Origin: Streptomyces sp. NBC_01478 | GTDB lineage: Bacteria; Actinomycetota; Actinomycetes; Streptomycetales; Streptomycetaceae | Assembly: GCF_036227225.1 (NCBI RefSeq) | Contig: NZ_CP109444.1 | Span: 4,817,501 to 4,881,500 of the forward strand | Length of the DNA stretch: 64,000 bases | Direction: 5' to 3' | Shown here: one piece after another, positions 8,879 to 17,129 of the stretch | Layout: each line of letters starts with the position of its first letter | How positions within the stretch are numbered: position 1 is the first letter of the stretch | Translations under genes and position numbers: made by a program | Notes under the pieces: generated by a model | The model's input: only the letters and a program-made list of their open reading frames with translations | Databases searched by the model: none | What the model was told of the DNA's origin: nothing

Positions 8879-9607
8879 TCAGCGGCGGGCGCGGGCCGTC
8901 TGGTTGCGCCGGGTCAGCCACAGGGTGCCCGCCGCGCCCGCGAGCAGCACCGTGCCGCCGAGCGTGCCGAGGGCGACGACCGAGTCGTCGGGGCCGGTCT
9001 TCGGGAGGGTGCCGCCGGAGTCCGTACCGGTGTCGGAGCCCGTGGAGCCCGAGGAACTCGTGGAGCCCGAGGAGCCCGTGGAACCGGATGACCCGCCTGC
9101 CGCCGTGACGTCCAGCGTGAGGGACGGGCCGGGGCTGTTGGTGGGGGTGCACGTCGTCGTCGTACCGAGGGCCTTGATGGTGAGGACGGCCGCCGTGAAG
9201 GTGACTTTGCCGCTCGCCTTCGGGGTGTACGTGCCCGTCAAGTCGTTGATCTTGATGGGGGTGTTGGCGGGGATCGCGGCCGCGTTGGCGGGGCCCGAGA
9301 CCGAGACCGTGCCGCTGTCCGCGCCGCCCAGTTTGATGGTGGCGCTCGGGCTCATCGCGCCCTTGCCGAGTTCGACGGGGCTGGAGGAGACGCCCTTCTG
9401 CCAGGACATGGTGAGCTGGTAGCCGCTGCCGCTCTTGACGCCCTTGATGTCGATCGGCGAGACGGCGGTCTTGACGCCGATGGGCGTCTGGCACTTGTAG
9501 TTGACGTCGACCACGTCGGCCCGGGCTGCGGGGGCGGCCATGAATACCGCCGAGCCGGCCAGGGCCGCGACGGACGCGAGCGCTGCGGTTCGTTTCTGGT
9601 ACGACAC
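8879..9607 (-). CDS. LPxTG-anchored surface protein, one DUF6801-like domain
   Basis: This 242-residue exported protein is homologous to the second domain of the protein at 6376-7698. Shared segments include CQTPIGVK against CKTPIGDK, LGGADSGTV against LGGADTGTV, and LGTTTTCTPT in both. The signal peptide ends near ARADVV (about 31). A Gly/Ser/Thr linker with GSTGSSGSTSSSG repeats leads to LPKTG, a hydrophobic helix and RRNQTARARR. The sorting motif differs from the LAETG of its paralogue and suggests a different sortase class. It is the first gene of the three-gene surface group, transcribed leftwards. Confidence 0.8.
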   Translation of the reverse strand: MSYQKRTAALASVAALAGSAVFMAAPAARADVVDVNYKCQTPIGVKTAVSPIDIKGVKSGSGYQLTMSWQKGVSSSPVELGKGAMSPSATIKLGGADSGTVSVSGPANAAAIPANTPIKINDLTGTYTPKASGKVTFTAAVLTIKALGTTTTCTPTNSPGPSLTLDVTAAGGSSGSTGSSGSTSSSGSTGSDTGTDSGGTLPKTGPDDSVVALGTLGGTVLLAGAAGTLWLTRRNQTARARR

Positions 9608-9758
9608 GGTCCCCTCATTCCTGACGGCACATCAGATCGGCCGTCAAGGTACGCCGGGGGCCGTGAGGAAGGAAGACAAGTCGCACGTCGGAGTTGTGAC
9701 GATCCGGCGTGCGTGAAGAGGTTGCGTGAAGAGGTCGGGCGAGCAGCCCGGGCGGCGC

Positions 9759-10262
9759 CTAGGCCGGCGCGCCCAGCTCCGCCCATACCGTCTTGCCCGT
9801 GACTCCGGGGGTGCGGACGACACCCCAGTCCAGGCACAGTCGCTGCACGATGAACATGCCGTGGCCGCCGGGGCGGCCCGCGCGGTGCGGGGTTCTGGGG
9901 GCGGGCTGGCCCGCGCCGCGGTCGGAGACCTCGACCCGGATCACCTTCTTGTCGCAGGTGATCCACATCTCGTCCGGGCCCTCGGCGTGCAGGCAGGCGT
10001 TGGTGACCAGTTCGGAGACGACGAGGAGCACGTCCTCGGCGGCGGCGCGTCGGTCGGCACCCTCGGCGGGCAGCCAGCCCCAGGCGTACAGGGCCTGGCG
10101 GGCGAAGTCGCGGGCCAGCGGTACGACCCCGCTCTCACCCGCGAAACTGAGCCTGCGGGTGTCGCGGCCCGTGGCGGGCTCGGCGTCTCCCCCGGCGGGC
10201 GGCGCGGAATCGCCACCGGGCTCCGGGCGGTCGCCCGGCGGGTAGGGCCGGGTGGTGCTCAT
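9759..10262 (-). CDS. prsI: HATPase anti-sigma factor, PrsI-like
   Basis: This 167-residue GHKL-fold protein is of the RsbW/SpoIIAB class, a kinase that sequesters a sigma factor and phosphorylates its antagonist. The N-box is VVSELVTNACLHA (Asn in ELVTNA binds ATP-Mg) and the G1 box is VSDRGAGQP, followed by GGHGMFIVQRL. The first 45 residues are a Pro/Gly-rich extension. It lies downstream of the anti-anti-sigma gene on the same strand and next to the divergent SigB-type sigma gene. That order matches the sigI-prsI-arsI module of S. coelicolor, which is why the symbol is used. The assignment to SigI is by context rather than by alignment. Confidence 0.8.
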   Translation of the reverse strand: MSTTRPYPPGDRPEPGGDSAPPAGGDAEPATGRDTRRLSFAGESGVVPLARDFARQALYAWGWLPAEGADRRAAAEDVLLVVSELVTNACLHAEGPDEMWITCDKKVIRVEVSDRGAGQPAPRTPHRAGRPGGHGMFIVQRLCLDWGVVRTPGVTGKTVWAELGAPA

Positions 10263-10296
10263 CAGCGCTTCACCTCACCGATTCACCGGTTCACGA

Positions 10297-10330
10297 TTCA
10301 AGAGTCGGTACGCGTTCAAGAGTCAGTACG
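10297..10330. repeat. Two 16-base direct repeats before prsI
   Basis: TTCAAGAGTCGGTACG (10297-10312) and TTCAAGAGTCAGTACG (10315-10330) differ at one base and have an 18-base period. They lie in the 148 bases between arsI and prsI, followed toward prsI by repeated GTGAA-type elements. They could be a regulator site giving prsI its own promoter. Confidence 0.5.
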
Positions 10331-10410
10331 TGGATCAGATGCATTTTCGTCGCTCCGGTTCCCGACAGGTTCAGATGTTCTCCTGCCCTGGCGAACCGGC
10401 AAAACACCCC

Positions 10411-10782
10411 TTATTCGTCGGCGAGAGCGGCCTCAAGGGTGTCGTGGACGGTGAAGACCGCATCCGCCCCGGTGATCTCGAACACGCGTGCCACCGCGGG
10501 CTTCATCCCCGCGAGGTGCACCCCGCCGTCCGCGGCTTCCGCCTTCAGGCGCGCGCCGAGCAGTACGTTCAGGCCCGTGGAGTCGCAGAACTCCAGCCGT
10601 GAGCAGTCCACGACGAGCCGTGCGTACCCATGGGCGAGCAGGTCCTCCAGCGGCTCCCGCAACAGATCGGCGGTGTGGTGATCCAACTCACCCGCCGGTG
10701 TCACGACGGCGCTGAGGCCCTCTTTCCGCACCTCGACCAGAAGCCGGCCAGACTGTGCGCTGCCGACCGTCCCGCGGTCCAT
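10411..10782 (-). CDS. arsI: STAS-domain anti-anti-sigma factor, ArsI-like
   Basis: This 123-residue STAS protein is of the SpoIIAA/RsbV class. Unphosphorylated, it binds the anti-sigma kinase and frees the sigma factor. The conserved phosphorylation site lies in LEFCDSTGLNVLLGAR, with the Ser after Asp as the expected target. TPAGELDHHTADLL forms the first STAS strand and helix. The start codon is the ATG at 10782. It is divergent from the sigma gene and upstream of the anti-sigma gene, completing a partner-switching set. Confidence 0.83.
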   Translation of the reverse strand: MDRGTVGSAQSGRLLVEVRKEGLSAVVTPAGELDHHTADLLREPLEDLLAHGYARLVVDCSRLEFCDSTGLNVLLGARLKAEAADGGVHLAGMKPAVARVFEITGADAVFTVHDTLEAALADE

Positions 10783-11050
10783 GCCGTCTCTCTCTCCCGA
10801 GGTCGTGGCTGTTGACGTTCGCCCTGGAACACTACGCCTTCCTCACACTCTCCAACACCCGAACAACCGCCCACAAATGGACATATGGCCACATAACGCA
10901 CTTGCGGCGGGCTCCGGAAAGCGGGTAGGGCTAGTAGAGACAAGTATTTGGACATTCGACACCACCGACAAGACCGGCTTTGGAGGCGCCGCACTCCGCA
11001 GTGCACGCACCGGCTTCGGCAGCCATATGCCGACAACGATGGAGGACGCC
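10783..11050. promoter_or_regulatory. Divergent arsI/sigI promoter region
   Basis: The region has 268 bases and is AT-richer than its surroundings. TGGACAT occurs twice, at about 10877 and 10951, a possible repeated element. In-frame ATGs at 11027 and 11039 precede the chosen sigI start. No promoter hexamers could be assigned with confidence. Confidence 0.35.
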
Positions 11051-11932
11051 ATGTCACCCCGGCTCGACGCATCGCCTACCCCGGCAGCGACGTCGACACC
11101 CCCACCGGCACAACTGGATCCCAATCCCATCGAGGGGCTCCCCGAGATCCCCCCGTACGACGAGATCGGCGCCGTCGACGCACGCGCCCTCTCGAAGACC
11201 CTCTTCGCGCGGCTGGAGTCGCTCGAGGAAGGGACGTACGAGTACTCGTACGTCCGCAACACGCTCGTCGAACTCAACCTCGCGCTGGTCAAGTTCGCCG
11301 CCTCCCGCTTCCGCTCGCGCAGCGAGCCGATGGAGGACATCATCCAGGTCGGCACCATCGGCCTGATCAAGGCGATCGACCGCTTCGAGCTCAGCCGCGG
11401 CGTCGAGTTCCCCACCTTCGCGATGCCTACCATCGTCGGTGAGATCAAGCGCTTCTTCCGCGACACCTCATGGTCCGTGCGCGTACCGCGCCGGCTGCAG
11501 GAACTCCGGCTCGACCTGGCCAAGGCCGGCGACGAACTGGCCCAGCAACTCGACCGCGCCCCCACCGTGGACGAGTTGGCCCGGCGCCTGAAGCTCTCCC
11601 GTGACGAGGTCGTCGAGGGCATGACGGCGTCGAACGCCTACACGGCCAGCTCACTCGACGCCCAGCCCGAGGAGGACGACTCCGAGGGCGCGCTCGCGGA
11701 CCGTATCGGCTACGAGGACCACGGACTCGAAGGCATCGAGTACGTCGAGTCGTTGAAGCCGCTGATCGCCGAACTCCCCTTCCGGGACCGGCAGATCCTC
11801 TCGCTGCGCTTCGTCGCCAACATGACGCAGTCGGAGATCGGCGACGAACTGGGCATCTCGCAGATGCATGTGTCGCGGCTGCTGTCGCGGACCCTGGTAC
11901 GGCTGCGGAGGGGACTGACGGTCGAGGAGTAG
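11051..11932 (+). CDS. sigI: SigB/SigF-family RNA polymerase sigma factor
   Basis: This is a 293-residue alternative sigma factor of the stress/sporulation SigB-F-G group. Region 2 contains NLALVKFAASRFRSR, EDIIQVGTIGLIKAIDRF and the region 2.4 stretch EFPTFAMPTIVGEIKRFFRD. Region 3 spans about 140-190. Region 4 has LPFRDRQILSLRFVANMTQSEIGDELGISQMHVSRLL, with its HTH near the end. The ATG at 11051 is preceded by GGAGG five bases upstream; the overlapping ATG at 11039 is the alternative. The first 35 residues are Pro/Thr-rich. The divergent STAS and HATPase genes indicate post-translational control by partner switching. A hairpin terminator follows. Confidence 0.85.
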   Translation: MSPRLDASPTPAATSTPPPAQLDPNPIEGLPEIPPYDEIGAVDARALSKTLFARLESLEEGTYEYSYVRNTLVELNLALVKFAASRFRSRSEPMEDIIQVGTIGLIKAIDRFELSRGVEFPTFAMPTIVGEIKRFFRDTSWSVRVPRRLQELRLDLAKAGDELAQQLDRAPTVDELARRLKLSRDEVVEGMTASNAYTASSLDAQPEEDDSEGALADRIGYEDHGLEGIEYVESLKPLIAELPFRDRQILSLRFVANMTQSEIGDELGISQMHVSRLLSRTLVRLRRGLTVEE

Positions 11933-11980
11933 TCCCCTGACCTGGTACCGGGTGCCGACATCCGGTCCGTCCTGCCTGTG

Positions 11981-12014
11981 CTGAGCGCGGCGCGCGTGTG
12001 TGCGCCGCGCTCAG
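11981..12014 (+). terminator. Terminator hairpin after sigI
   Basis: CTGAGCGCGGCGC (11981-11993) pairs perfectly with GCGCCGCGCTCAG (12002-12014), leaving an eight-base loop. It begins 49 bases after the sigma-factor stop. Confidence 0.75.
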
Positions 12015-12145
12015 GCGTTCCCGGACTCCCCGTACCGTTCCCGGGGTTACCCACAGAAACCTCTTTCCCCACCGGTCGCCTTCCACCACTATGGTCACCC
12101 GACAAACTGGCTGGTCCGTCAGGACGGGCGCGAGGAGACGGGTGA

Positions 12146-13642
12146 ATGGTTCACTCCGACGAGTACGGCGACACGCCCGCCGGCGCTTCCGACGCACGGC
12201 TCACGGAACTGCTGCGCGCCGACACCTCCACGCTCTACCCGGCCCTCCAGGAACTCCGCACCCGGCACCAGCCGTCCGTGCTGTCCTACGCCCGTCTGTG
12301 CACCACGAGCGAGTCGGCGGCACGGCAGTTGGCGGCGCAGGCGTTCACCCTCGCGGCCCGCGAGACGGCACGCGGCGCGGACCCGGGAGTCCCCTGGCGG
12401 CACCAACTCCTGCTGCTGACCGTGCGGGTGGCCGCGTCGTGGTCCCTGGACGACCGCTCGGCCGGCCTGGATTCCGGCCTCCTCCTGCTCCTGAACACGA
12501 CGGACCCGGCACCGTCGATGCTCCCGGCGTTCCTCTCGCTCCCGTCCCGCGCCCAGGGCCTGGTCTGGTACGGCGTCGTCGAGCAGGAGCCGGAAGCCGT
12601 GACCGCCGCCTTCCTCGGCCTCACCCACGAAGACGTCGTCCACGGCGCCGAACCGGCCCTCCAGGCCATGGCCCAGGCCTGCCTGAAGTCCCGCCTGGCC
12701 GCCTCCGACGACCCGCGCTGCGGTGACTTCCGGCGCCTGATCGAGCAGTCGGTACGCCCCGACCATCCCCGCGACAGCGCCGACCTGCACGCGCACATGG
12801 CGCACTGCGCCCACTGCACGGGCGGGTACGAGGAACTGACGGCGCTGCGGGACGCTCCGCGGGCGACGCTGGCGGAGGGGCTGCTGCCGTGGGCGGGGAC
12901 GTCGTACGCGATGAGTGGTCGCGCGGAGGTGAAGGGCAACTCTCCGGGAAATCGGGCGAGTTGGACACCCTCGCGTCGGCTGGTGCTGACTTCGGCGGCG
13001 CTCGGGGTGGCGTTGGTGCCACTGCTGTTCTTCCTGCTGCGGCCGGGTGGGTCGACGCCGCGTCCGGGAACGGCGGCGGGCACGGCGGCGATCCCGTCGA
13101 CCCCGTCCGAGGTGACGGTGACGGCGACGGTCCCGGTGACACCGTCGGCATCCCCTTCCAAGTCACCGTCCCCGACGGGGAGTTCGAAGAAGCCGACGCG
13201 CTCGGCGAGCCCCACCCCCTCCCCGACTCCGCCGGCTCACGCGCCGAACGGCACGTACGCCCAGGTCGTGAACGTCTCCACGGGCCGGTGCCTGGACATC
13301 CGGGACGGCGACCTGACGGAGGGCACGGATGTGATCACGGCCGCCTGCACCTCGTCCGACACCCAGTTGTGGCGGGTGGATTCGGCCCGCGGGGTGGTGC
13401 AGTCGTCCGCCGACTCCGACCTGTGCCTGGACAGCCGGGGGTCCGTGGACAAGGGGGTCGGCATCTGGGAGTGCGACTCGGTGGACGGGAATCACGGCGA
13501 CAACCTGAGGTTCACGGTGGACGCCGACGGGGTGATCCGCCCGGCGATCGCGATCCTGACGGGGATGGCGCCGGCGGACGGGGACGGGGTGTCGCTGGTG
13601 CCGTTGAGCGGGGGCGCGGAGCAGCGGTGGCGGGCGGGGTGA
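12146..13642 (+). CDS. Sigma-like/zinc-finger membrane protein with ricin-type lectin domain
   Basis: This 498-residue protein has an unusual architecture. Residues about 15-210 look like a degenerate sigma-70 region 2/4 module (LTELLRADTSTLYPALQEL, QLAAQAFTLAARE). Next is an anti-sigma-like zinc-binding motif, HAHMAHCAHC (about 212-221). One membrane helix (SRRLVLTSAALGVALVPLLFFLL) lies near 272-295. A Pro/Ser/Thr-rich stalk leads to an extracellular ricin B-type beta-trefoil (about 365-498) with TGRCLDI, TQLWRVD and QRWRAG QxW-type motifs. It may sense a surface glycan and signal across the membrane, but the signalling direction is inferred. It sits directly downstream of sigI after a terminator. 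Confidence 0.75.
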   Translation: MVHSDEYGDTPAGASDARLTELLRADTSTLYPALQELRTRHQPSVLSYARLCTTSESAARQLAAQAFTLAARETARGADPGVPWRHQLLLLTVRVAASWSLDDRSAGLDSGLLLLLNTTDPAPSMLPAFLSLPSRAQGLVWYGVVEQEPEAVTAAFLGLTHEDVVHGAEPALQAMAQACLKSRLAASDDPRCGDFRRLIEQSVRPDHPRDSADLHAHMAHCAHCTGGYEELTALRDAPRATLAEGLLPWAGTSYAMSGRAEVKGNSPGNRASWTPSRRLVLTSAALGVALVPLLFFLLRPGGSTPRPGTAAGTAAIPSTPSEVTVTATVPVTPSASPSKSPSPTGSSKKPTRSASPTPSPTPPAHAPNGTYAQVVNVSTGRCLDIRDGDLTEGTDVITAACTSSDTQLWRVDSARGVVQSSADSDLCLDSRGSVDKGVGIWECDSVDGNHGDNLRFTVDADGVIRPAIAILTGMAPADGDGVSLVPLSGGAEQRWRAG

Positions 13643-13725
13643 GGCGGAGTGCCGTACCGGAGCGGGCGTTGTCGGTGAGACTGGGCAGCAGTCCGAACTG
13701 AGGCTCCGGCAAAAGGGAGTTGGGC

Positions 13726-14484
13726 ATGGCGGCACAGAACATCGACGAGGTCGTGGACGGGCTCGCGGAGATCGTGCGGGAGGCGACCCGGGCCGGTGAC
13801 CGGATCGGATATTTCGCGGCCCTGTACCGGCAGGTGACCGTCGAGATCCGTAAGGCCATCCACGAGGGACAGTTCGAGGACGGCCCGCGGATGGACCGCT
13901 TCGACACGCTCTTCGGGAACCGCTACTTCGCCGCGCACGACGCGTGGCTCCGCGACGGCAGTGGACCACGTTGCTGGCGCGAGACCTTCGGCCTGCTCGA
14001 CGACTCCGACACGGTCATCGTCCAGCACCTGATCCTCGGCGTGAACGCGCACATCAACCTCGACCTGGCCGTCGCCGCCGCGGGGACCGACCCCGGCACG
14101 GACATCCAGGCGCTGCGACACGACTTCCTGCTGATCAACGACATCCTGGCGCGGGTGGTGCTGGCGGTGCAGGACTCGGTCGACGCGGTGTCACCACTCC
14201 TGTCCCTGCTGGACCGGGTCGGCGGCCGCACCGACGAACGGATCCTCGACTTCAGCATCGTCCAGTCCCGCGCGGAGGCGTGGCACAACGCGGTGCTGCT
14301 GGCGGGACAGAGCGAGGCGGAACGCGCGGAGACCATCGAACGCCTCGACATCCGCGCCGCCGTACTCGCCCGGCTGATCGCCCGGCCGGGGGCGCTGGTC
14401 CGCCCGGCGCTGGAACTGATCCGGCACACCGAGAGCGACGACGTGCCTGCTGTCATCGCTCATCTGGACAGCGCGGTGCGGTGA
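13726..14484 (+). CDS. DUF5995 family protein
   Basis: This 252-residue soluble alpha-helical protein has no assigned function. Features consistent with DUF5995 are the start IDEVVDGLAEIVREA, FAALYRQVTVEIRKAI, the RFDTLFGNRYFAAHDAW segment and the LGVNAHINLDLAVA segment, which holds a conserved Asn-Ala-His-x-Asn-x-Asp motif that could bind a metal. The ATG at 13726 has GGGAG six bases upstream and is preferred over the TTG at 13720. Its 3' end overlaps the convergent nuclease-tail fragment by 32 bases. Confidence 0.7.
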   Translation: MAAQNIDEVVDGLAEIVREATRAGDRIGYFAALYRQVTVEIRKAIHEGQFEDGPRMDRFDTLFGNRYFAAHDAWLRDGSGPRCWRETFGLLDDSDTVIVQHLILGVNAHINLDLAVAAAGTDPGTDIQALRHDFLLINDILARVVLAVQDSVDAVSPLLSLLDRVGGRTDERILDFSIVQSRAEAWHNAVLLAGQSEAERAETIERLDIRAAVLARLIARPGALVRPALELIRHTESDDVPAVIAHLDSAVR

Positions 14485-14740
14485 ACAACTCCCTTGCGTG
14501 GGTGATGTCGTGGGAGCGGTCGAGCCAGGTGGCGAGTTCGTCGGGGTTGGTGGAGGTGAGGATGCGGGTGCGGACGCCGTCGGGGACGTCGATCTGACGT
14601 GCGCGGAGGATTCGCAGAACGATCTCCGCGCGTGCCTGAGCGAGTCCCTCCCGTCGGCCTTGCTCGCGTCCCTCCCGTCGGCCTTGCTCGCGTCCCTGTT
14701 CTGCCAGCGGGTGCCGCCAGAAATACTGGATGTTCCGCAC
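14453..14740 (-). pseudogene. Duplicated C-terminal tail of Rpn-like gene
   Basis: Ninety-five codons duplicate the last 80 or so residues of the neighbouring gene at 14744-15619. The shared blocks are IQYFWRHPLAEQ, RQID(V/I)PDGVR and DEL(A/G)TWLDRS. It starts one codon after the neighbour's TGA stop and is in the same reading frame, so a single read-through would fuse the two. Between the conserved blocks is a 24-base tandem duplication (about 14644-14693) encoding repeated EQGRREGR. The fragment has no nuclease core. It could be a decayed tandem duplication or an independently translated small protein. Confidence 0.65.
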
Positions 14741-14743
14741 GGC

Positions 14744-15619
14744 TCAGGAGTCGTCGCGGAATAGATCCATCGCGTCGGTCACCTGTTGGGAACGGTCGAG
14801 CCAGGTGCCGAGTTCGTCGAGGTCGGTGGAGGCGAGGATGCGGGCGCGGACGCCGTCGGGGATATCGATCTGACGCCGTTGGAGGGTACGCAGAATGGCT
14901 GCCGACCACCCCTCTGCCCGCCCTTCGTCCCGCACCTGCTCCGCCAGCGGGTGCCGCCAGAAGTACTGGATCGCCGTCATCAGGTCCCTCCACATCTGCT
15001 GGGCCTGGCGGTCTGCCAGGCATGAGTCGACGAACTGCACGAAGACCGCGGCACTGTCCGGGTCAATGGTCCGCAGCGCGTTTGCCAGGGATTCCAGTAT
15101 GACGGCGGCCTGCGGACCCTTGCCATGTGTCATCGCCGAAAGCACCGCAAGGGGTACGTCCCGTTCGGCCTCCCGGTCGTCCACGATCACCGGCACGTTG
15201 TCCGGTCCCAGGACGAACGGTCGCACCGTCAGCGAGGGGCATCCGCGTACCCCGAGATGGATGGGCTCCGCCGCCCAGCGGGCCGTGGCATGGCTCTGGG
15301 TGATGACGATGAGTACGGGTTCGCAGCGGTACTTCTCGTGCAGACAGCTGAGGTAGTACGGCCAGCTACCGCGCTTCCGCTTGTCGATGTCGCTCTGCGA
15401 CTCGACGACCAGGAGGTAGGCCCCGTCGTCGGTCTCCGCGCGGAGCAACGTGTCCACGCGCCTCTCGACCGGTTCGATCTCGGTGAGGTCCACGTTCATG
15501 GCGGCGAACTCACGTGGTTCGGGGAAGGGGATCCCTAAGACGCCCTGCAGAGCACGGGTCAGAAGCGCGGGATCCTTCTGGAAGATCCGGTGCAGCGCCT
15601 CGTGCGACGAGGCGACCAT
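14744..15619 (-). CDS. Rpn-like PD-(D/E)xK nuclease family protein
   Basis: This 291-residue protein resembles the Rpn/YhgA-type recombination-promoting nuclease and transposase-like family. The candidate catalytic core is VDTLLRAET (Asp) followed by YLLVVESQSDI (Glu-x-Gln), matching the D-ExQ pattern of this PD-(D/E)xK branch, with WPYYLSCLHEKY after it. The C-terminal half is helical and ends in the HPLAEQ...TWLDRS module that is duplicated next door. The ATG at 15619 follows AGGAG at a normal distance. Codon 28 is a TTA (15536-15538), so full expression should need the bldA tRNA. A role as a mobile or self-selfish element is possible. Confidence 0.6.
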   Translation of the reverse strand: MVASSHEALHRIFQKDPALLTRALQGVLGIPFPEPREFAAMNVDLTEIEPVERRVDTLLRAETDDGAYLLVVESQSDIDKRKRGSWPYYLSCLHEKYRCEPVLIVITQSHATARWAAEPIHLGVRGCPSLTVRPFVLGPDNVPVIVDDREAERDVPLAVLSAMTHGKGPQAAVILESLANALRTIDPDSAAVFVQFVDSCLADRQAQQMWRDLMTAIQYFWRHPLAEQVRDEGRAEGWSAAILRTLQRRQIDIPDGVRARILASTDLDELGTWLDRSQQVTDAMDLFRDDS

Positions 15620-15661
15620 CAACTCTCCTTTCTGTCCGATCAATTCGACGTGATCAACGAT

Positions 15662-16087
15662 CTAGGCGGCGTCCAGGTCACACCACACGTACTTGCCGCG
15701 CCGCCCGTTCCTCGACAACGGCTGCGAGCCCCAGAGATCGGCGCAGGCCCGCACCAGAGCGAGACCTCGGCCTGCCTCGGCGTCCAACAGGTCCGCCAAC
15801 TGGCCCGGCGGCTCAGGGGGTTCGGGATCCGCGTCCCACGCGCCGACCCGCAGCACCCCCGCCGACCAGCTCACGCGGAGCATCACCGGCCCCTTCGTAT
15901 GGAGTACGGCGTTGGCGACCAGCTCCGTCGCGACGAGTTCGGCGGTGTCCGCGACCCGGATGAGGCCGTGCACGGTGAGGACCAGGCGGAGGGTGCGGCG
16001 GCAGACGGTGACGGCACGGCGGTCGTGCGGGACGGAGAGGGAGTACTCCCAGGGCTCGGTTTCGGATTCGGGCTCGGTTTCGGGCAT
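15662..16087 (-). CDS. ATP-binding anti-sigma-like protein (HATPase_c)
   Basis: This 141-residue RsbW-type GHKL protein has an N-box in VATELVANAVLH and a degenerate G1 region, GAWDADPEPP, that lacks the usual D-x-G-x-G spacing. EAGRGLALVRACAD forms the G2 part. The ATG at 16087 was chosen because GGAG lies about eight bases upstream; the reading frame continues 17 codons further without conservation. It is divergent from the XRE/DUF5753 regulator, the standard arrangement of WhiJ-like loci. In those loci such proteins are thought to interact with the DNA-binding partner, but the exact partner is unknown. Confidence 0.8.
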   Translation of the reverse strand: MPETEPESETEPWEYSLSVPHDRRAVTVCRRTLRLVLTVHGLIRVADTAELVATELVANAVLHTKGPVMLRVSWSAGVLRVGAWDADPEPPEPPGQLADLLDAEAGRGLALVRACADLWGSQPLSRNGRRGKYVWCDLDAA

Positions 16088-16277
16088 GCGGCAGCTCCGG
16101 GCGGTGGGTGCTGGGTGCGCGCGGTGGCAGTGCCGCATCCGCCATGGCAGGACGAAGCGGTGCGCTTCCGCAGCGTGTGCGTGGCATCACCGACAGTGGG
16201 GTGTAAATTCGTACCCTCGCAACCGCCTCGCGTAATCTGACCCCCGAACGAGGAGTCCCAGAGAGGCAGTTACTCGG

Positions 16278-17129
16278 ATGACCATGCGCAACCAGCCCAC
16301 CGCCCGACATGTGCGTCTGGGTTCCGAGCTGCGCAAATTGCGGGAGGCCGCAGGCAAGCCGGCCAAAGAGATCGCCGGGCTCCTTGGGTCGAGTTCGGCA
16401 CACATGAGCCAGATCGAAGCCGGCAGTTCAGCGATCAGCGAGGAGCGGCTACGCAGGCTCGCGGCCCACTGCGCCTGCACGGACGAGGAGTTGATCGAGG
16501 CCCTCGTGGCGATGGCGACCGAGCGCACACGCGGGTGGTGGGACGAGTACAAGGGAGTCCTGCCCCAGGTGAACCTGGACGTGGCCGAGGCAGAGCACCA
16601 CGCGCAGTTCCTGCGGGAAGTCGTCATCACACACGTCCCGGGGCTGCTCCAGACACCGGACTACGCGCGGGCGGTCTTCGGGTACATGCGTCCGGAACTG
16701 CCCGAGAGCGAGCTGGCACCCCGGGTGGACCACCGGATGAAACGGCGAGCCGTCATCGAGGGCGACAACCCGACGCCGTACGAGACGATCATTCACGAGT
16801 TCGCGCTGCGCATCCGCGTGGCCGACCGCCAGGCATCCATCGCTCAACTCCGCCGCATCCTGGCCGAGATCGAGGAGGGGCACGCCACCGTGCGCGTCAT
16901 CCCGACCGACCAGGACGGCTTTGGCGGTGCCGACGCCTCGATGATGCACATGGGTGGCCCACTGCCCCGACTCGACACAGGGCTGCTCGACGCTCCCACC
17001 GGGACGATGTTCATCGATGCACAGGCGGAGTTGAATCGACTCCGAACGCTCTTCCGTAGGGTACAAACGGCGTCGCTGGACCCCACGGCGTCACGAGACC
17101 TCATCCACCGTTTGGTGAAGGAGCTGTGA
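16278..17129 (+). CDS. XRE-family regulator with DUF5753 (WhiJ-like)
   Basis: This 283-residue protein has an N-terminal helix-turn-helix (about 14-68; LGSELRKLREAAGKPAKEIAGLLGSSSAHMSQIEAG). A DUF5753 domain fills about 90-275, with FLREVVITHVPGLLQTPDYARAV and the VRVIP segment typical of the family. Its stop overlaps the next gene in GTGA. XRE-DUF5753 proteins paired with DUF397 peptides occur in many Streptomyces copies, of which whiJ is the best known; they repress development and antibiotic genes until relieved by the small partner. Assignment to this class is secure, but the targets are unknown. Confidence 0.88.
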   Translation: MTMRNQPTARHVRLGSELRKLREAAGKPAKEIAGLLGSSSAHMSQIEAGSSAISEERLRRLAAHCACTDEELIEALVAMATERTRGWWDEYKGVLPQVNLDVAEAEHHAQFLREVVITHVPGLLQTPDYARAVFGYMRPELPESELAPRVDHRMKRRAVIEGDNPTPYETIIHEFALRIRVADRQASIAQLRRILAEIEEGHATVRVIPTDQDGFGGADASMMHMGGPLPRLDTGLLDAPTGTMFIDAQAELNRLRTLFRRVQTASLDPTASRDLIHRLVKEL

